A stretch of 64,000 bases of DNA from NCBI RefSeq assembly GCF_900107795.1, contig NZ_FNRL01000006.1, positions 1 to 64,000 of the forward strand. Direction: 5' to 3'. Numbering within the stretch: position 1 is the first letter of the stretch; each line of letters starts with the position of its first letter. This DNA comes from Chitinophaga terrae (ex Kim and Jung 2007). Lineage in GTDB: Bacteria > Bacteroidota > Bacteroidia > Chitinophagales > Chitinophagaceae. Under the pieces are notes generated by a model, which was given only the letters and a program-made list of their open reading frames with translations, was not told the DNA's origin and searched no databases. The position numbers and the translations under genes were made by a program. This document shows positions 45,301-53,199 of this stretch, piece by piece.

Positions 45301-46062
45301 TGCTCCTAATTCTGTAGTCAATTTCTGAAGCCCAAAAGATGTACCTAAAGTCAACTCCTGGAATCCTCCTCTTGTATTATAACTGAGATCTGCCGATGCT
45401 CCCGCATTTACTGCATTATGTACTGCCAGGAGATCCAACGACAAACCTCCTGTCAGGGTCACTCCATTGCTGGTATTTGAATTAATCCCGCCCTTCAGCG
45501 AACCGGTAAGCATACCGCCGTTGACCAAAGACACTGATAACCCGGCATTAGCCCCTAACTCAGCGCCAATCCCTGTATAACTGTCACTAAAAACACCCAG
45601 GCTCAGGCTACCCTTTAATTTGGGGATATCAATTCCTTTCAGTTCGAAGTTTCCGGTAAGTTTACCACCATATGTATACCTTGGCGCTGTTTCGTATTTC
45701 GTTTCAACCGGGTCGCCGGCAAAATCATCCGGCACCCCCCGTAACTGCCTGTTGATCGCCCCCACATTCAAATTCCATCCGAGACCCACCCAACTGGCTT
45801 CATCATCAATGCCGACCCCTGACGCATAGTTCAGGTTCAACGGGTACCCATCTACATCCATGATGGGTATATTGTATTTAAAACTTCCGCTGAAGAGGTC
45901 TACCATATTATTGGTGCTATAGGCTTCAAACTGTTTGTTTTCCGGTTGTGAAGGCCCGGAGGTCAACGCCCAGGAACGAAGCGGTAACAGGGTCTCTACA
46001 GTCAGCACAGACAAAAAGAAAATGGCCAGGGTCTTCTTTACTTTAATACTTTTTATGATCAT
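39322..46062 (-). CDS. Giant YD/SpvB-like surface protein with PA14-like domain
   Basis: From ATG 46062 the protein has 2,246 residues; this start overlaps the previous stop by ATGA (ATT-side extension from 46071 is less likely). A signal peptide (KTLAIFFLSVLTVETLLPLR) precedes NMVDLFSGSFKYNIPIMDVD and VGLGWNLNVGAINRQLRG, the start typical of Bacteroidota partners of RHS proteins. Residues about 95-330 are glycine-rich alternating strands resembling a beta-barrel. A PA14-like domain (SYSLGWGADDLARIYIDDVA, about 1,700) and a jelly-roll carbohydrate-binding-like domain (about 2,080-2,190) follow. It ends YEYDEEGTLIRVKKETDRGI, a YD-type closing motif. No toxin tail is visible; it may be the shell or adhesin partner of the RHS toxin. 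Confidence 0.8.
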   Translation of the reverse strand: MIIKSIKVKKTLAIFFLSVLTVETLLPLRSWALTSGPSQPENKQFEAYSTNNMVDLFSGSFKYNIPIMDVDGYPLNLNYASGVGIDDEASWVGLGWNLNVGAINRQLRGVPDDFAGDPVETKYETAPRYTYGGKLTGNFELKGIDIPKLKGSLSLGVFSDSYTGIGAELGANAGLSVSLVNGGMLTGSLKGGINSNTSNGVTLTGGLSLDLLAVHNAVNAGASADLSYNTRGGFQELTLGTSFGLQKLTTELGATYVYNTPPFYPRIGFGYKNTSQSYSISVGGAVAIYFMGGALTGYFTKQAPLYNNNFNLAYGYLYADRGTNDKSALMDFMREKDNPIIPNLPNLGVPVSTPDLFSYTNQTGSGQFRLQRNGSGVVFDPNAEDKSDYFSLGADYGIGTIFHGGVHIYDQSMSSVTGKWKNGNNFLSLADYKSDPDRPEEQPAYFKMMGEQTAEDASYVNSIQGEKLVTVNLDERNSRASFHDKSGNIYAPGVPLKKSGRQVRNTTVSYLTGREALIMNFMKPTFKYALNDSAQIAAPSCGPTPQGLAYSQDGLRKYHHISEITVTEPDGKRAVYGIPVYNVLQEEHTFSANPANVPGAKSKKLLAFTTNAAGTEIDHNYGKNKFYQRQKQAPYATTYLLTQLLSPDYVDVKGDGITDDDLGTAVKFNYTKLNGTFGWRTPINKDSAFFNRGLNADEDDDKGLLTYGRKELWYLNSIETKTKIAYFILGDRNDALGVTGIKGNIDNSIKQKRLIEIRLYSKSDLSKPIKTAHFNYTYDLCKGNLPNSLNNEGKLTLKSVYFTYGSSTKGQHHRYTFDYATGAGYDTQVTDRWGVYKPSNTGDFAALKNDEYPYAVQDTAVANRNARMWNLTRISLPTGGSINVDYEAGDYAYVQDRKAMQMYKVQGLVNGSGVATSSLLDAKGIKIKAPGPLRGANSAQVLKNFVDDYLNGRNDFYVKMNVNVTDMVDNQSSDDRFDYISCYAEITSVKDEGGGIYSIMFKDVSEGGVSANPLIMAAWQKMRLEYPKYAYPGYEDRIKDESGIERALNALVHAIGNLAEIRKNFNERARDRRFATAVNLGKSYARLVKADGIKLGGPVRVKRVRMTDEWNVLSGGSASSAQYGQEYEYRTTEGDKIISSGVASYEPNIGGDENPMRMPVPYSQESRGTLTNYFYLEEPFGEMLFPAPQIGYSKVIVRDIDASGKADPAKSTGWIQEEFYTAKDFPVIVESQARPDVRQKGPAGWANFRGGNQVYELAMSQGYAIWLNDMHGKPKAQRIFNQSGNEISSTVTYYKTEAIDAGKFKLNNKVATIDETGTIRPAEVIGREIEMVTDMREQESRTDGTTIQIGVDVIPFPFIGTLPIPHWPRRENNDYRLFRSASVLKTIQQVGIVDKVVKMINGSSVTAANLIFDRITGQPVVTSTTNEFNDPVYAVNMPAWWKYPRMSGAYKNIGATVSLETDANGVVTKNASLMTAGDELYALNTTDGRLWVINTPTSTDPVVRTRVIDVMGQVAKNYSGEVKVLRSGYRNQLGASVASIVTLKNPVAGNKLAVLSAGDLTSYKVIDASAVLYEEEWAPRICSLCPPGSVYNPAINRCETFPVFNANDSLRIVNAPEDSLYSMFGAKIKKSDASEVIKKNDLWGGTDCTAGNASYISKGGNSYASNTSSHARIPRGGIQSVRRSDPYFTCGRLNRTGICLKNTGTAYLGTWMGIEYCFNITESKSYSLGWGADDLARIYIDDVAIVNTPELGEDASAIYYKYWNIIPVSLTVGKHRLRMEYYNRPSQYNSPDKNKAAIGVEIYGVSSDFIANSSSSNLTDFQRVFTTSALPDENLPNNDDKVTNTYILNQNGTRRIAKYSCGNGGVVNVCNLAAPCESIAPNDVRNPYVIGALGNWRVAEEKVYEVNRVDQQIFQNKGKGLNLKNSGYLAGFKSYWYYDAAGVKWASVAGGDKWVTKRSATLFDRYGQELENKNALNIYSSALYSFRGALPSAVAGNAMNREIFYDGFEDYKYQTACNVTPEACISDSFDIATAFKASLPGALNSDDSHSGKYSLKVNTSIELKTLAHDQKHQPGDGVYLSKDALGQYNRKPIKGLYPQGFAPQTNRTYIFSAWVKDGTSGKTLPNFDLKVNNVTQTFTFKAIVEGWKQIEAVVNIASIPNAANGLKFVISGNALVDDLRIFPFDATMKSYAYDESTLRLMAEMDENNFATFYEYDEEGTLIRVKKETDRGIMTLKESRSVFKKTY

Positions 46063-46586
46063 AGCCCACAACTTAAAGAGTCAGATTTTTGGAGGAATTT
46101 TTTATCCAATGGAAATAACAAACGGGTTGATGTAAACAGCCAGTCTTTGAAAATAAAAGTGGTTTGCTGAACGGGCGCCCAGGACCTTCGTTCAAAGATC
46201 ACCAGGTATTCAATATCGTGTTGCGCACCGTTCGCAATACGTTCAGCCCCTATTGGCGCAAGCGTATCCCTGTTCAGTACCAATTGAAACAAAGTATCTA
46301 CTCCGTAACTGGCCGACTGTTTTTTCAGATCAGCCTCGTTTAAATGATGAACGTTTACTTTAAAACATATTTCGTCATCATTCCTTTCAGCGTTTTTATT
46401 ATTAACCTGCTCCCAGCAAAGCGGCAAGTAGGTAACATTTACGATAGTAGCGCCAACCTGTTTTTGTTGTACCAGGCCGGAATAGGGTTGTTTCATCACC
46501 TCAACCAGCTTCGCTTTCCTATTGTTTTTGCAGGCGCAGAAGAAAACAATTGCCAGCAACATTGTATTTTTCATCACTTTTCTCAT
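46059..46586 (-). CDS. Hypothetical lipoprotein of the RHS operon
   Basis: This 175-residue protein starts with a lipoprotein signal (MKNTMLLAIVFFCAC), with lipid attachment at the last Cys. The mature domain is mixed alpha/beta and contains GATIVNVTYLPLCWEQVNNK. No family is recognised. It overlaps both neighbours by four bases (ATGA), so it is translated as part of the RHS operon. Its likely place is the inner leaflet of the outer membrane, next to the preceding outer-membrane-like protein. Confidence 0.65.
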   Translation of the reverse strand: MRKVMKNTMLLAIVFFCACKNNRKAKLVEVMKQPYSGLVQQKQVGATIVNVTYLPLCWEQVNNKNAERNDDEICFKVNVHHLNEADLKKQSASYGVDTLFQLVLNRDTLAPIGAERIANGAQHDIEYLVIFERRSWAPVQQTTFIFKDWLFTSTRLLFPLDKKFLQKSDSLSCGL

Positions 46587-47680
46587 TCGGGATCGCTTTT
46601 AAACAAGAACCTTAATTGCTTTTTATCGCCATCCGGCAGTTTAACCGAGAGCTGGTAATAATACCCGTCTACAAATGCCTTGTTATCATTCAAATCGATA
46701 TCGATGTGGTTATTACCCGTTTTTAACTTTACCTCCGGCAGTTTCCTGATCTTCATTTCAGGTTTGCTGGTACAGGTAATAGTATATTCCAGGGTAGCGG
46801 GGCCATAGGTATTATTTAATGAGAACAGCAACCGTCCCTTAGCCAGGTAGAAGTTACCTTTCACTAGATCGTCGATATTCCGGTAACCGTCGGGTGTTAT
46901 CTTAGGTATGGTGTCATTACATTTTACTTCAAATGCCCACATTTCAGAATTTGCAAGCACCATTTCGTTCCTGTATGCCGTTACCTGCCAGACATACTGA
47001 TGCCCTTCTTCCAATTCCCTTGCTGTGGAAGGATAGAATAACATCGGCATGCTGATGAATTGCTGGTTGATAATGGGAAAATTGTAGCGCAGGGCTTCCG
47101 CTCTCGCCTGCCCGGGTTTCAATTCTGTCAGGAACAACCTATACTGCATGCCTGGTATGGAAGGCAGTAATGGCTGCCAGTATAATGTCGGACGTTTATC
47201 ACAGATCAGATCCTGGTCCATCGGACTGGTAAGGATCAAAGGAGAAAATGGTTGGAGATGATAATCAAAGCACTGTGTACCAACTGTCTCACCGGCGTGA
47301 CTACCCTCTCCCACTAATTCGAAACAATACTCATAATCGTCTTCCGGAAAGTAACCGGACTGGCGGCATAAAGTAGCCACTTTTGAGGTACCGAAATTAA
47401 CGGCAGCCCCATTCAGCAAACCCGGAGGCAGGGCATTCACTCCGGCATGCAGATCAAACCCCGGAGTAGTGATTGTCACAACTCTCCCTGACGATGCAGT
47501 AACAGTGATCTGGAGTTTGGCCCTCCCTGCCTCGGTTGGAGGAACATTTACCCGGAGTTGGAAAAGGCCATCCAAGGTCCTGCCCTGAACTTCCGGTAAG
47601 AAAATAAAAGACACCTGGGCTGTAAGTGATGTGCTGACAAACAGTAACACAAATAGCAAACAATATTTTAAACAATTCAT
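46583..47680 (-). CDS. Secreted Fn3-like protein of the RHS operon
   Basis: This 365-residue protein has a signal peptide (KYCLLFVLLFVSTSLTAQ). The sequence is beta-rich with two or three immunoglobulin/Fn3-like sandwiches. The middle one contains RPTLYWQPLLPS, YRLFLTEL and HQYVWQVTAYRNE, a pattern common to Bacteroidota secreted proteins linked to surface apparatus. Four conserved-looking Cys (LCRQSG, YCFELV, TQCFDY, ICDKRP) probably form disulfides in the periplasm or outside the cell. It is spaced 3 bases from the preceding gene and overlaps the next by four. Role unknown. Confidence 0.65.
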   Translation of the reverse strand: MNCLKYCLLFVLLFVSTSLTAQVSFIFLPEVQGRTLDGLFQLRVNVPPTEAGRAKLQITVTASSGRVVTITTPGFDLHAGVNALPPGLLNGAAVNFGTSKVATLCRQSGYFPEDDYEYCFELVGEGSHAGETVGTQCFDYHLQPFSPLILTSPMDQDLICDKRPTLYWQPLLPSIPGMQYRLFLTELKPGQARAEALRYNFPIINQQFISMPMLFYPSTARELEEGHQYVWQVTAYRNEMVLANSEMWAFEVKCNDTIPKITPDGYRNIDDLVKGNFYLAKGRLLFSLNNTYGPATLEYTITCTSKPEMKIRKLPEVKLKTGNNHIDIDLNDNKAFVDGYYYQLSVKLPDGDKKQLRFLFKSDPE

Positions 47681-47683
47681 ATC

Positions 47684-50125
47684 CTATCTGTTAAGCTGAT
47701 AATTTAGAGAGAGTTGTGTGTTGAAATTGCCAAACAGGTAATTCTGCGGAGTATTCAGGAGCTGCTTCCGTATATCTATATACCAGTTTGCCTGCAAACG
47801 TTGCAATAGCGTAACATTGATGCTTTGGCGGACACCTGTCTGTCTGACCACGTTGGCGTTATCAAGGTAGTTAATACCGCTGCTGCCACTGATATTCCTG
47901 GTAAGCGGATAACTCCAAGCTGTTTCGGCAGTAAAAAGATTGCCATATACCGCCTGATCTTTCACATCTTTATTATAGAACAGGCTAAGGGTGAGAATAT
48001 TTGTGTTGACTACAATGCTATGGTTCATATTTATATTCAGCAGCAAACTCTTTGCATCAGCAATATGCATTTGCTGAAATCCTAATCCCAGGTTATTCGT
48101 CTGAAGAAGGTCGAATAATTTTCCGCTAAGCTGAGAGCCAACGTTGACTTGCCTGTTGAGGAACGCGGTATATTTACCTGTTTCATCTGCACGTTTCATT
48201 ACTGATTGTCCTACCCTTGCGGTTAACGAAAGATTCTTCTTTAATTTCCATCTGCTGTCTATGGCATACTGCCGGTTATGCCAGCCACTATTTGCGGAGG
48301 CAGATGTTTTTGTATCCTGCCTGTCGGTTCTGACGCCAACCATAAACCTGCGTTTATTCCAGGTTCGTCTTACGTTCAAACCATACCTCACTGTTCCCCG
48401 GGTACCGCCAGTGGAAGCCGGGTTGTTATAGGCCATTCCTGAATAACTGAAGTAAACACGCTGGGTAATCCCTGCTTCTTTTATTTCCCCGGCATAATCC
48501 AAACCGGCAGAAAATGTTTCCCAGAAATCATTGAACAGGCCAAACGCCGCGGTTTTAGAGGAAAGGGCATAACTGTTTCCTACGGCAGCATTATTAAACT
48601 CTGTATTTGATTTTGAAATATCGGCTGTAATGTTGCCATACTCGCCCAGGCTGATCTGTTCCGAGAAAGCTCCCACAAAAATATTGCGCTTCAGAGAAGC
48701 GGCATCAAACTGCCGGAATTGTTTGTTCTGCGTCCTGGCATTCACCAGGGCAACATGGCTATGGGATTCATTAATATCACCAACCCCGGTTTGGAGGAAC
48801 TGTATTTTGTATGCCCCAGGATCCAGCGAAGAAGTGAATTGCTGATCTTTAATATCGCCTCCCATCCGGGTGCTACCCAGACCCAGCATCAAAAATTTGT
48901 CTTTATTCAGGAAAGCTCCTTCGGCGCCCGACATAAACAGGTTGTTTGCTCCTCCTTTGCTGCCACCGGCAGCAATATTTCCTATATTAAGATGCTTGGC
49001 TTGCAGTAATACTTTCTGAAGAAAATTAAGGGGAAGTAATTCCTTGATGTTTCGTTGCTGCATTGCAGGATCGCTTAACTGCTGGCTAATCTTATTAGTC
49101 GTATTTTGTTGCGCAACCAACATCTCTTTAGCCTGCAAACCCTGAACTACACTTCGTTTGAGGGCCAAAACCCTGCTTATATATTGTTGCGCCGCCAATA
49201 CCGTGGCCTCATGGCCATTGATGCTATCGGTTACTTTTCTCTCAAGATCGGAGGCTGAAAGTTGCAGCGCGCTGTTGCTGATCAAAAGCTGTTTGATCTG
49301 GCTGCTGTCTAACCAGATCAGCTCATCGGGGCTTACCAGGTTTTTTAACGTACCGGCCTGCAAGGGATCTTTTACCACAGCGCTCATCTCCTCCTGCAAA
49401 TCCTGCAATTGCTTGCTGGCAAAAGATTTAACGGCAGACCCCAGATTAATGTCCTGTAGAAAATATTTGTTGAGATCATAACTCTTGCTTACATAGCCGT
49501 TTAATCTTTTTAAATAGGCGTCTTTATCAAAAGAGATCTTTTTCAGATGCTGGCTTGCCAGGTCGTTTAAATTTGGAGTAGTTCCGGATAAGTTATCGTA
49601 AACGATGTTAACAGGAATATTTCCGATCACCAGCTGATCCTCGAAATGTACGCCGAATGAAGATTTCAACATAGCGCCGGGACTATTGTCGTACCGGGCG
49701 GTAGCTGATAGCCCTTTAAAATGATTATCATAGGCGGAAGCCTTCATAAGAGTAAGCGCAGATGCCTCATTTTTCAATGCATAGAATCCTCTTAGCCGTT
49801 CGGTGAGATAGCCGGATAGTTTATTACCTTGTTTAAAAAGTTGATAATTCTCATTGACCTGTTGCAATTGTTTCTTACCATATACAGCAGAAACATGCTG
49901 ATAGAAAAGCTTTTTTACAGTATCGTTCAATACCGTAGGGGCAACGCTATGAAGGTTTACAGCGGCAACATGATTTCTTGTGTTTAAAGAATCAATCAGT
50001 GCTTTTTGTAACGCGGGATTAACCTGTAACAGGCTATTATAATCGGGTTGCTTTATTCGTTGCTGGCTGAATAAGGCAATAGGGAACAACGTCGTTAGCG
50101 CAACGACGATTAATCTTCTAGGCAT
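47684..50125 (-). CDS. Outer-membrane beta-barrel-like protein, first gene of the RHS operon
   Basis: From ATG 50125 the protein has 813 residues with a signal peptide (MPRRLIVVALTTLFPIALFS). Residues about 30-400 are mostly helical and may form a coiled-coil periplasmic part. From about 400 to the end, strands alternate polar and hydrophobic residues with frequent Gly, Tyr and Asn (FSAGLDYAGEIKEAGITQRV; LSLNYQLNR at the end), as in outer-membrane barrels. No named family is recognised; PorP/SprF-type and TolC-like arrangements were considered but not supported. As the leading gene of the operon it is the best candidate for an outer-membrane channel or anchor. Confidence 0.65.
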   Translation of the reverse strand: MPRRLIVVALTTLFPIALFSQQRIKQPDYNSLLQVNPALQKALIDSLNTRNHVAAVNLHSVAPTVLNDTVKKLFYQHVSAVYGKKQLQQVNENYQLFKQGNKLSGYLTERLRGFYALKNEASALTLMKASAYDNHFKGLSATARYDNSPGAMLKSSFGVHFEDQLVIGNIPVNIVYDNLSGTTPNLNDLASQHLKKISFDKDAYLKRLNGYVSKSYDLNKYFLQDINLGSAVKSFASKQLQDLQEEMSAVVKDPLQAGTLKNLVSPDELIWLDSSQIKQLLISNSALQLSASDLERKVTDSINGHEATVLAAQQYISRVLALKRSVVQGLQAKEMLVAQQNTTNKISQQLSDPAMQQRNIKELLPLNFLQKVLLQAKHLNIGNIAAGGSKGGANNLFMSGAEGAFLNKDKFLMLGLGSTRMGGDIKDQQFTSSLDPGAYKIQFLQTGVGDINESHSHVALVNARTQNKQFRQFDAASLKRNIFVGAFSEQISLGEYGNITADISKSNTEFNNAAVGNSYALSSKTAAFGLFNDFWETFSAGLDYAGEIKEAGITQRVYFSYSGMAYNNPASTGGTRGTVRYGLNVRRTWNKRRFMVGVRTDRQDTKTSASANSGWHNRQYAIDSRWKLKKNLSLTARVGQSVMKRADETGKYTAFLNRQVNVGSQLSGKLFDLLQTNNLGLGFQQMHIADAKSLLLNINMNHSIVVNTNILTLSLFYNKDVKDQAVYGNLFTAETAWSYPLTRNISGSSGINYLDNANVVRQTGVRQSINVTLLQRLQANWYIDIRKQLLNTPQNYLFGNFNTQLSLNYQLNR

Positions 50126-50805
50126 AAGGATCAACTTATTTGAACACTAAAACACAGGCGCAATAATCCCATAACCAATGTTATGAATGACTCATAATAA
50201 CATGGTTACAGCAACATCACTTGAGTTTTACACTGGAAAACAATTGGTTAAGTCGGGACAGTATAAAACAGGCTACATGAATTAATTTTTACTACGTTCC
50301 ACCTGTTATACAGTCATAGGTATTATCAGGGCGGCACGGATTAACAAAATAATTCTCAACAATTATTTACGGCACTAAAATAATTAGACTTTTTGGAAAA
50401 TCAAAAACATATGCATGTAATTTCTTTTTTGGGATAACAATTTTTATTATCGTAAAATTTGATAAAAAGATACAACTGAGAGTTTTGGGTAAACAAACAA
50501 ATAATTGTTCTTTTCTACTGTTGTGCAATTTAGAAAAATATCTTCAATCGCAACATTCATCTCTAAAATTTTTCGCCCACACACATCAGCCATCTGTCTA
50601 AAATCCGCGATAGATTAGCTTTATTTACGCCTGTCTCCAGGCACGATATAGCGATTCACAAAATACAGCATTCTGAAACCAGGCAAAAATTATCACGACC
50701 AGTGATATGGTACTTATGTGAATGAACCTAACGATTACTCCGGCTATCTTCACTGCTGATCTCACCTGTGCGCTGAACTTCCTTCTTTACAAACCTGCTG
50801 ATGCG
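50126..50805. other. Long AT-rich gap upstream of the RHS operon
   Basis: No gene is seen in about 680 bases. The DNA is AT-rich with A-tracts and T-tracts (for example around 50390-50560). The RHS operon promoter must lie here, but no convincing leftward TAnnTTTG with a -33 TTTG could be found. No stable repeat is shared with the cassette boundaries. Confidence 0.4.
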
Positions 50806-50847
50806 GAAAAAATAAACAGGACCGGCCACAATAGCCAGTCCTGTTTA
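50806..50847 (-). terminator. Terminator of the MFS transporter gene
   Basis: TAAACAGGAC and GTCCTGTTTA form a 10-bp stem with a 14-base loop. In leftward RNA a U-rich ATTTTTTCC follows. It lies 30 bases past the gene stop. Confidence 0.8.
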
Positions 50848-50876
50848 CTGATACAAATATCGTTTAACCGCTCCCG

Positions 50877-52151
50877 TTAGTGCATAGGCGTATTGCTTAA
50901 ATCTTTATTAAGCACTTCTGCCAGTTCGGGATGTTCCTTCTTTTCACGGGAAAGCACCTTGTAAATAATAACAATGCTGAGTAATATAAACACAGCGCCG
51001 ATTAGGAAATGTACGCCAGGCAAATGGAACGGGGCCTTGGCAGAGGTAAAATAAGCAAAAGCGCCGTTCATAATCAATGGGCCGATAATGGTGGTAAGAC
51101 TCATCAGGCTGGTAAGCGCTCCCTGCAGCTCCCCTTGCTGGTTAGCAGGTACATGACCGGATATCACGGACTGTAAAGAAGGTCCGCAGATCCCGCCCAG
51201 GCAATAAGGAACCAGGAACACGAACATCATCCAGCCCTGTGTGGCAAAGCCAAATAATACCAGGCCCAATGTGTACAGCGATAAGCCGAGGTAAATACTT
51301 TTTTCGTTACCTATCTTGGGGTTAATAACCCTGGTTAAACCCGCCTGTACGGCGCCTACGAGCACGCCTACAACGGCCAGGGAAATACCTACCATTTTTT
51401 CACTCCAGTGGAAAGTATAGATGGTAAAGAAATTCCAGTTGCTCTGCACGGCCTGTGCGCCAAGGTAGATCAGGAAGAACCCGAATGCCAGTCCACCTAT
51501 TTCAGGGTGCCGGGTTAAAAATTTCAGTGATCCGAAAGGATTGGCGCGTTTCCAGTCGAACGGCCGGCGATTTTCCGTGCCCAGCGATTCCGGCAGGAAA
51601 AAGTATCCCCAGATGCAGTTTCCCAGGCAAAGTATTGCAGCGGCGTAAAAAGGCGCCCTGATGCCCCAGTTGGCCAGCAATGCACCCAGCGCAGGACCCA
51701 GCACAAATCCCAGCCCAAAGGCGGCGCCTATCAACCCAAAATTCTTTGCCCTGGATGTTTCATCGGTGCTTACATCCGCTATATAAGCGGTGGCCGTAGT
51801 AAAACTGGCCCCTGTGATACCGGCAATGATACGGCCGGCAAACAACCAGCCATAGGCCGGCGCCAGCGCCAGGATAATGTAATCGATCCCGAAACCCAGT
51901 AAGGAGAGCAATAAAACAGGGCGGCGGCCATATTTATCACTGAGGTTTCCGATCACCGGGGAAAATACAAACTGTGTGATCGCAAAAACAGATAAGAGCA
52001 ATGCGCCATAAGTACTGGCTTCGTTAACCGGGATGTGCTTTAACTGTGCAATAAGATCTGCCATCACGGGAATGATCAATCCCCATCCCATTACATCAAT
52101 GAGCAACGTAACGAAAATAAAACTGATGGCAGCCTTTCTGGATGGGTGCAT
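50877..52151 (-). CDS. MFS transporter, TetA-like drug/H+ antiporter group
   Basis: From ATG 52151 the protein has 424 residues and twelve predicted membrane helices. The MFS signature between helices 2 and 3 reads GNLSDKYGRRPVLLLSLLG, and the N-terminus DVMGWGLIIPVM is typical of TetA(class A-G)-type exporters. Helix 5 carries GFVLGPALGALLANWG (antiporter motif C). The substrate could be a drug or metabolite and is not fixed by the sequence. A TTG at 52202 would add 17 polar residues and is unlikely. The gene stands alone with its own terminator. Confidence 0.85.
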   Translation of the reverse strand: MHPSRKAAISFIFVTLLIDVMGWGLIIPVMADLIAQLKHIPVNEASTYGALLLSVFAITQFVFSPVIGNLSDKYGRRPVLLLSLLGFGIDYIILALAPAYGWLFAGRIIAGITGASFTTATAYIADVSTDETSRAKNFGLIGAAFGLGFVLGPALGALLANWGIRAPFYAAAILCLGNCIWGYFFLPESLGTENRRPFDWKRANPFGSLKFLTRHPEIGGLAFGFFLIYLGAQAVQSNWNFFTIYTFHWSEKMVGISLAVVGVLVGAVQAGLTRVINPKIGNEKSIYLGLSLYTLGLVLFGFATQGWMMFVFLVPYCLGGICGPSLQSVISGHVPANQQGELQGALTSLMSLTTIIGPLIMNGAFAYFTSAKAPFHLPGVHFLIGAVFILLSIVIIYKVLSREKKEHPELAEVLNKDLSNTPMH

Positions 52152-52684
52152 ATAGATAGATGGTTTTGTATGTTGATGATTTTCGGATGTTTTTCTTCGC
52201 AACGGACTTCCCTTATCCAGGGCTCAAATATATACCCCGCAGATGCGCAATAGAAAGCTTTTTCCGGCCAGGATCATTTTTCTGCCGGTAAAACCAAATG
52301 TTTTACCGGTAAAAAGACCGGTCACAAAAAGCTTGCAACTGTTGCTGCAGGGCATGTTTTAGGCAGGAAATTTATATGTTACCACGTTAATTGCGGTAAT
52401 AATACTCCTTGTCCACGGAGTTGTGTATTTAATATTTCATAAGCGTTGCTATGAAAAGCGTCTTTCTGGTAATGCTCCAGTACAACGGTCGTTTTTATAA
52501 CGGAAACACGCCATAGATCGTGATAGCCTAGCTGTTTCCTCGTCAATATTGCCGGCACTAAACCTATTCTATTTCCAATAATGTATCCAATTGGCCCTAA
52601 AAACTAAATCCCCAGGCAATACTTCCCTGGTGGATCCCTCCAAAATACAAAATTGAAAACCCACTTCCTAATAATCAACATATC
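52152..52684. other. Gap upstream of the MFS gene with one perfect inverted repeat
   Basis: No gene is seen. CCGGTAAAAC (52285-52294) and GTTTTACCGG (52300-52309) form a perfect 10-bp inverted repeat with a 5-base centre, about 130 bases before the MFS start, and a third ACCGGT follows. It could be an operator for a repressor or a weak hairpin. The rest (52330-52680) shows nothing recognisable. Confidence 0.4.
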
Positions 52685-52713
52685 AAAAAAGCCGTACTCC
52701 AATGAATACGGCT
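52685..52713 (-). terminator. Terminator of the DUF4259 gene
   Basis: AGCCGTA and TACGGCT form a 7-bp stem with a 10-base loop; leftward RNA continues with a run of six U. Confidence 0.8.
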
Positions 52714-52730
52714 CCGATATAAATAACTTG

Positions 52731-53126
52731 CTATTCCAAACGCTTTATTAACCCTTGCTCCACTGCTAACCAGGAATCAAGGCTGCCCTCCTGCTCCCAA
52801 TAATCTTTCATTCCGGAAGCGGCAGTGATCTTGTTTACAGCTGTAATCGCCTGATTTCTCAGTGCACGGGTAGCGATCAGGTTCAGAATATCCAATTGAT
52901 CTAACGGATCTTCAGGGAAATCTTCGCTTGGCTTGCCAACTAATGCTGCCACCGTTTCTGCAGCCGCCAATGCTTCTTCGCAATCCGAAACTTCCAATGG
53001 CTCATGATTATTGATAACACGTGCCAATGTATCCGAAACCAATCCCCCATCCTTATTGTCTATCAGATCAAATATCCAGTCCTGTGATCCATCATTTTCA
53101 AAATTCCTGGTGCCCCAAGCGCCCAT
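52731..53126 (-). CDS. DUF4259 domain protein
   Basis: This 131-residue protein opens MGAWGTRNFENDGSQDWIFD, the hallmark of DUF4259, and continues with an acidic helical domain (CEEALAAAETVAALVG). Its function is not established; the family is found as a single domain in many bacteria, sometimes near polymorphic toxins. No signal peptide is present. It lies 73 bases downstream of smc in the same direction. Confidence 0.85.
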   Translation of the reverse strand: MGAWGTRNFENDGSQDWIFDLIDNKDGGLVSDTLARVINNHEPLEVSDCEEALAAAETVAALVGKPSEDFPEDPLDQLDILNLIATRALRNQAITAVNKITAASGMKDYWEQEGSLDSWLAVEQGLIKRLE

Positions 53127-53199
53127 AGTAATTATGTTTTTTATTTCTGTAATAAAGATATTAGTCTTTAAGTTTTTTTACAACAAACAATACCCGGGA

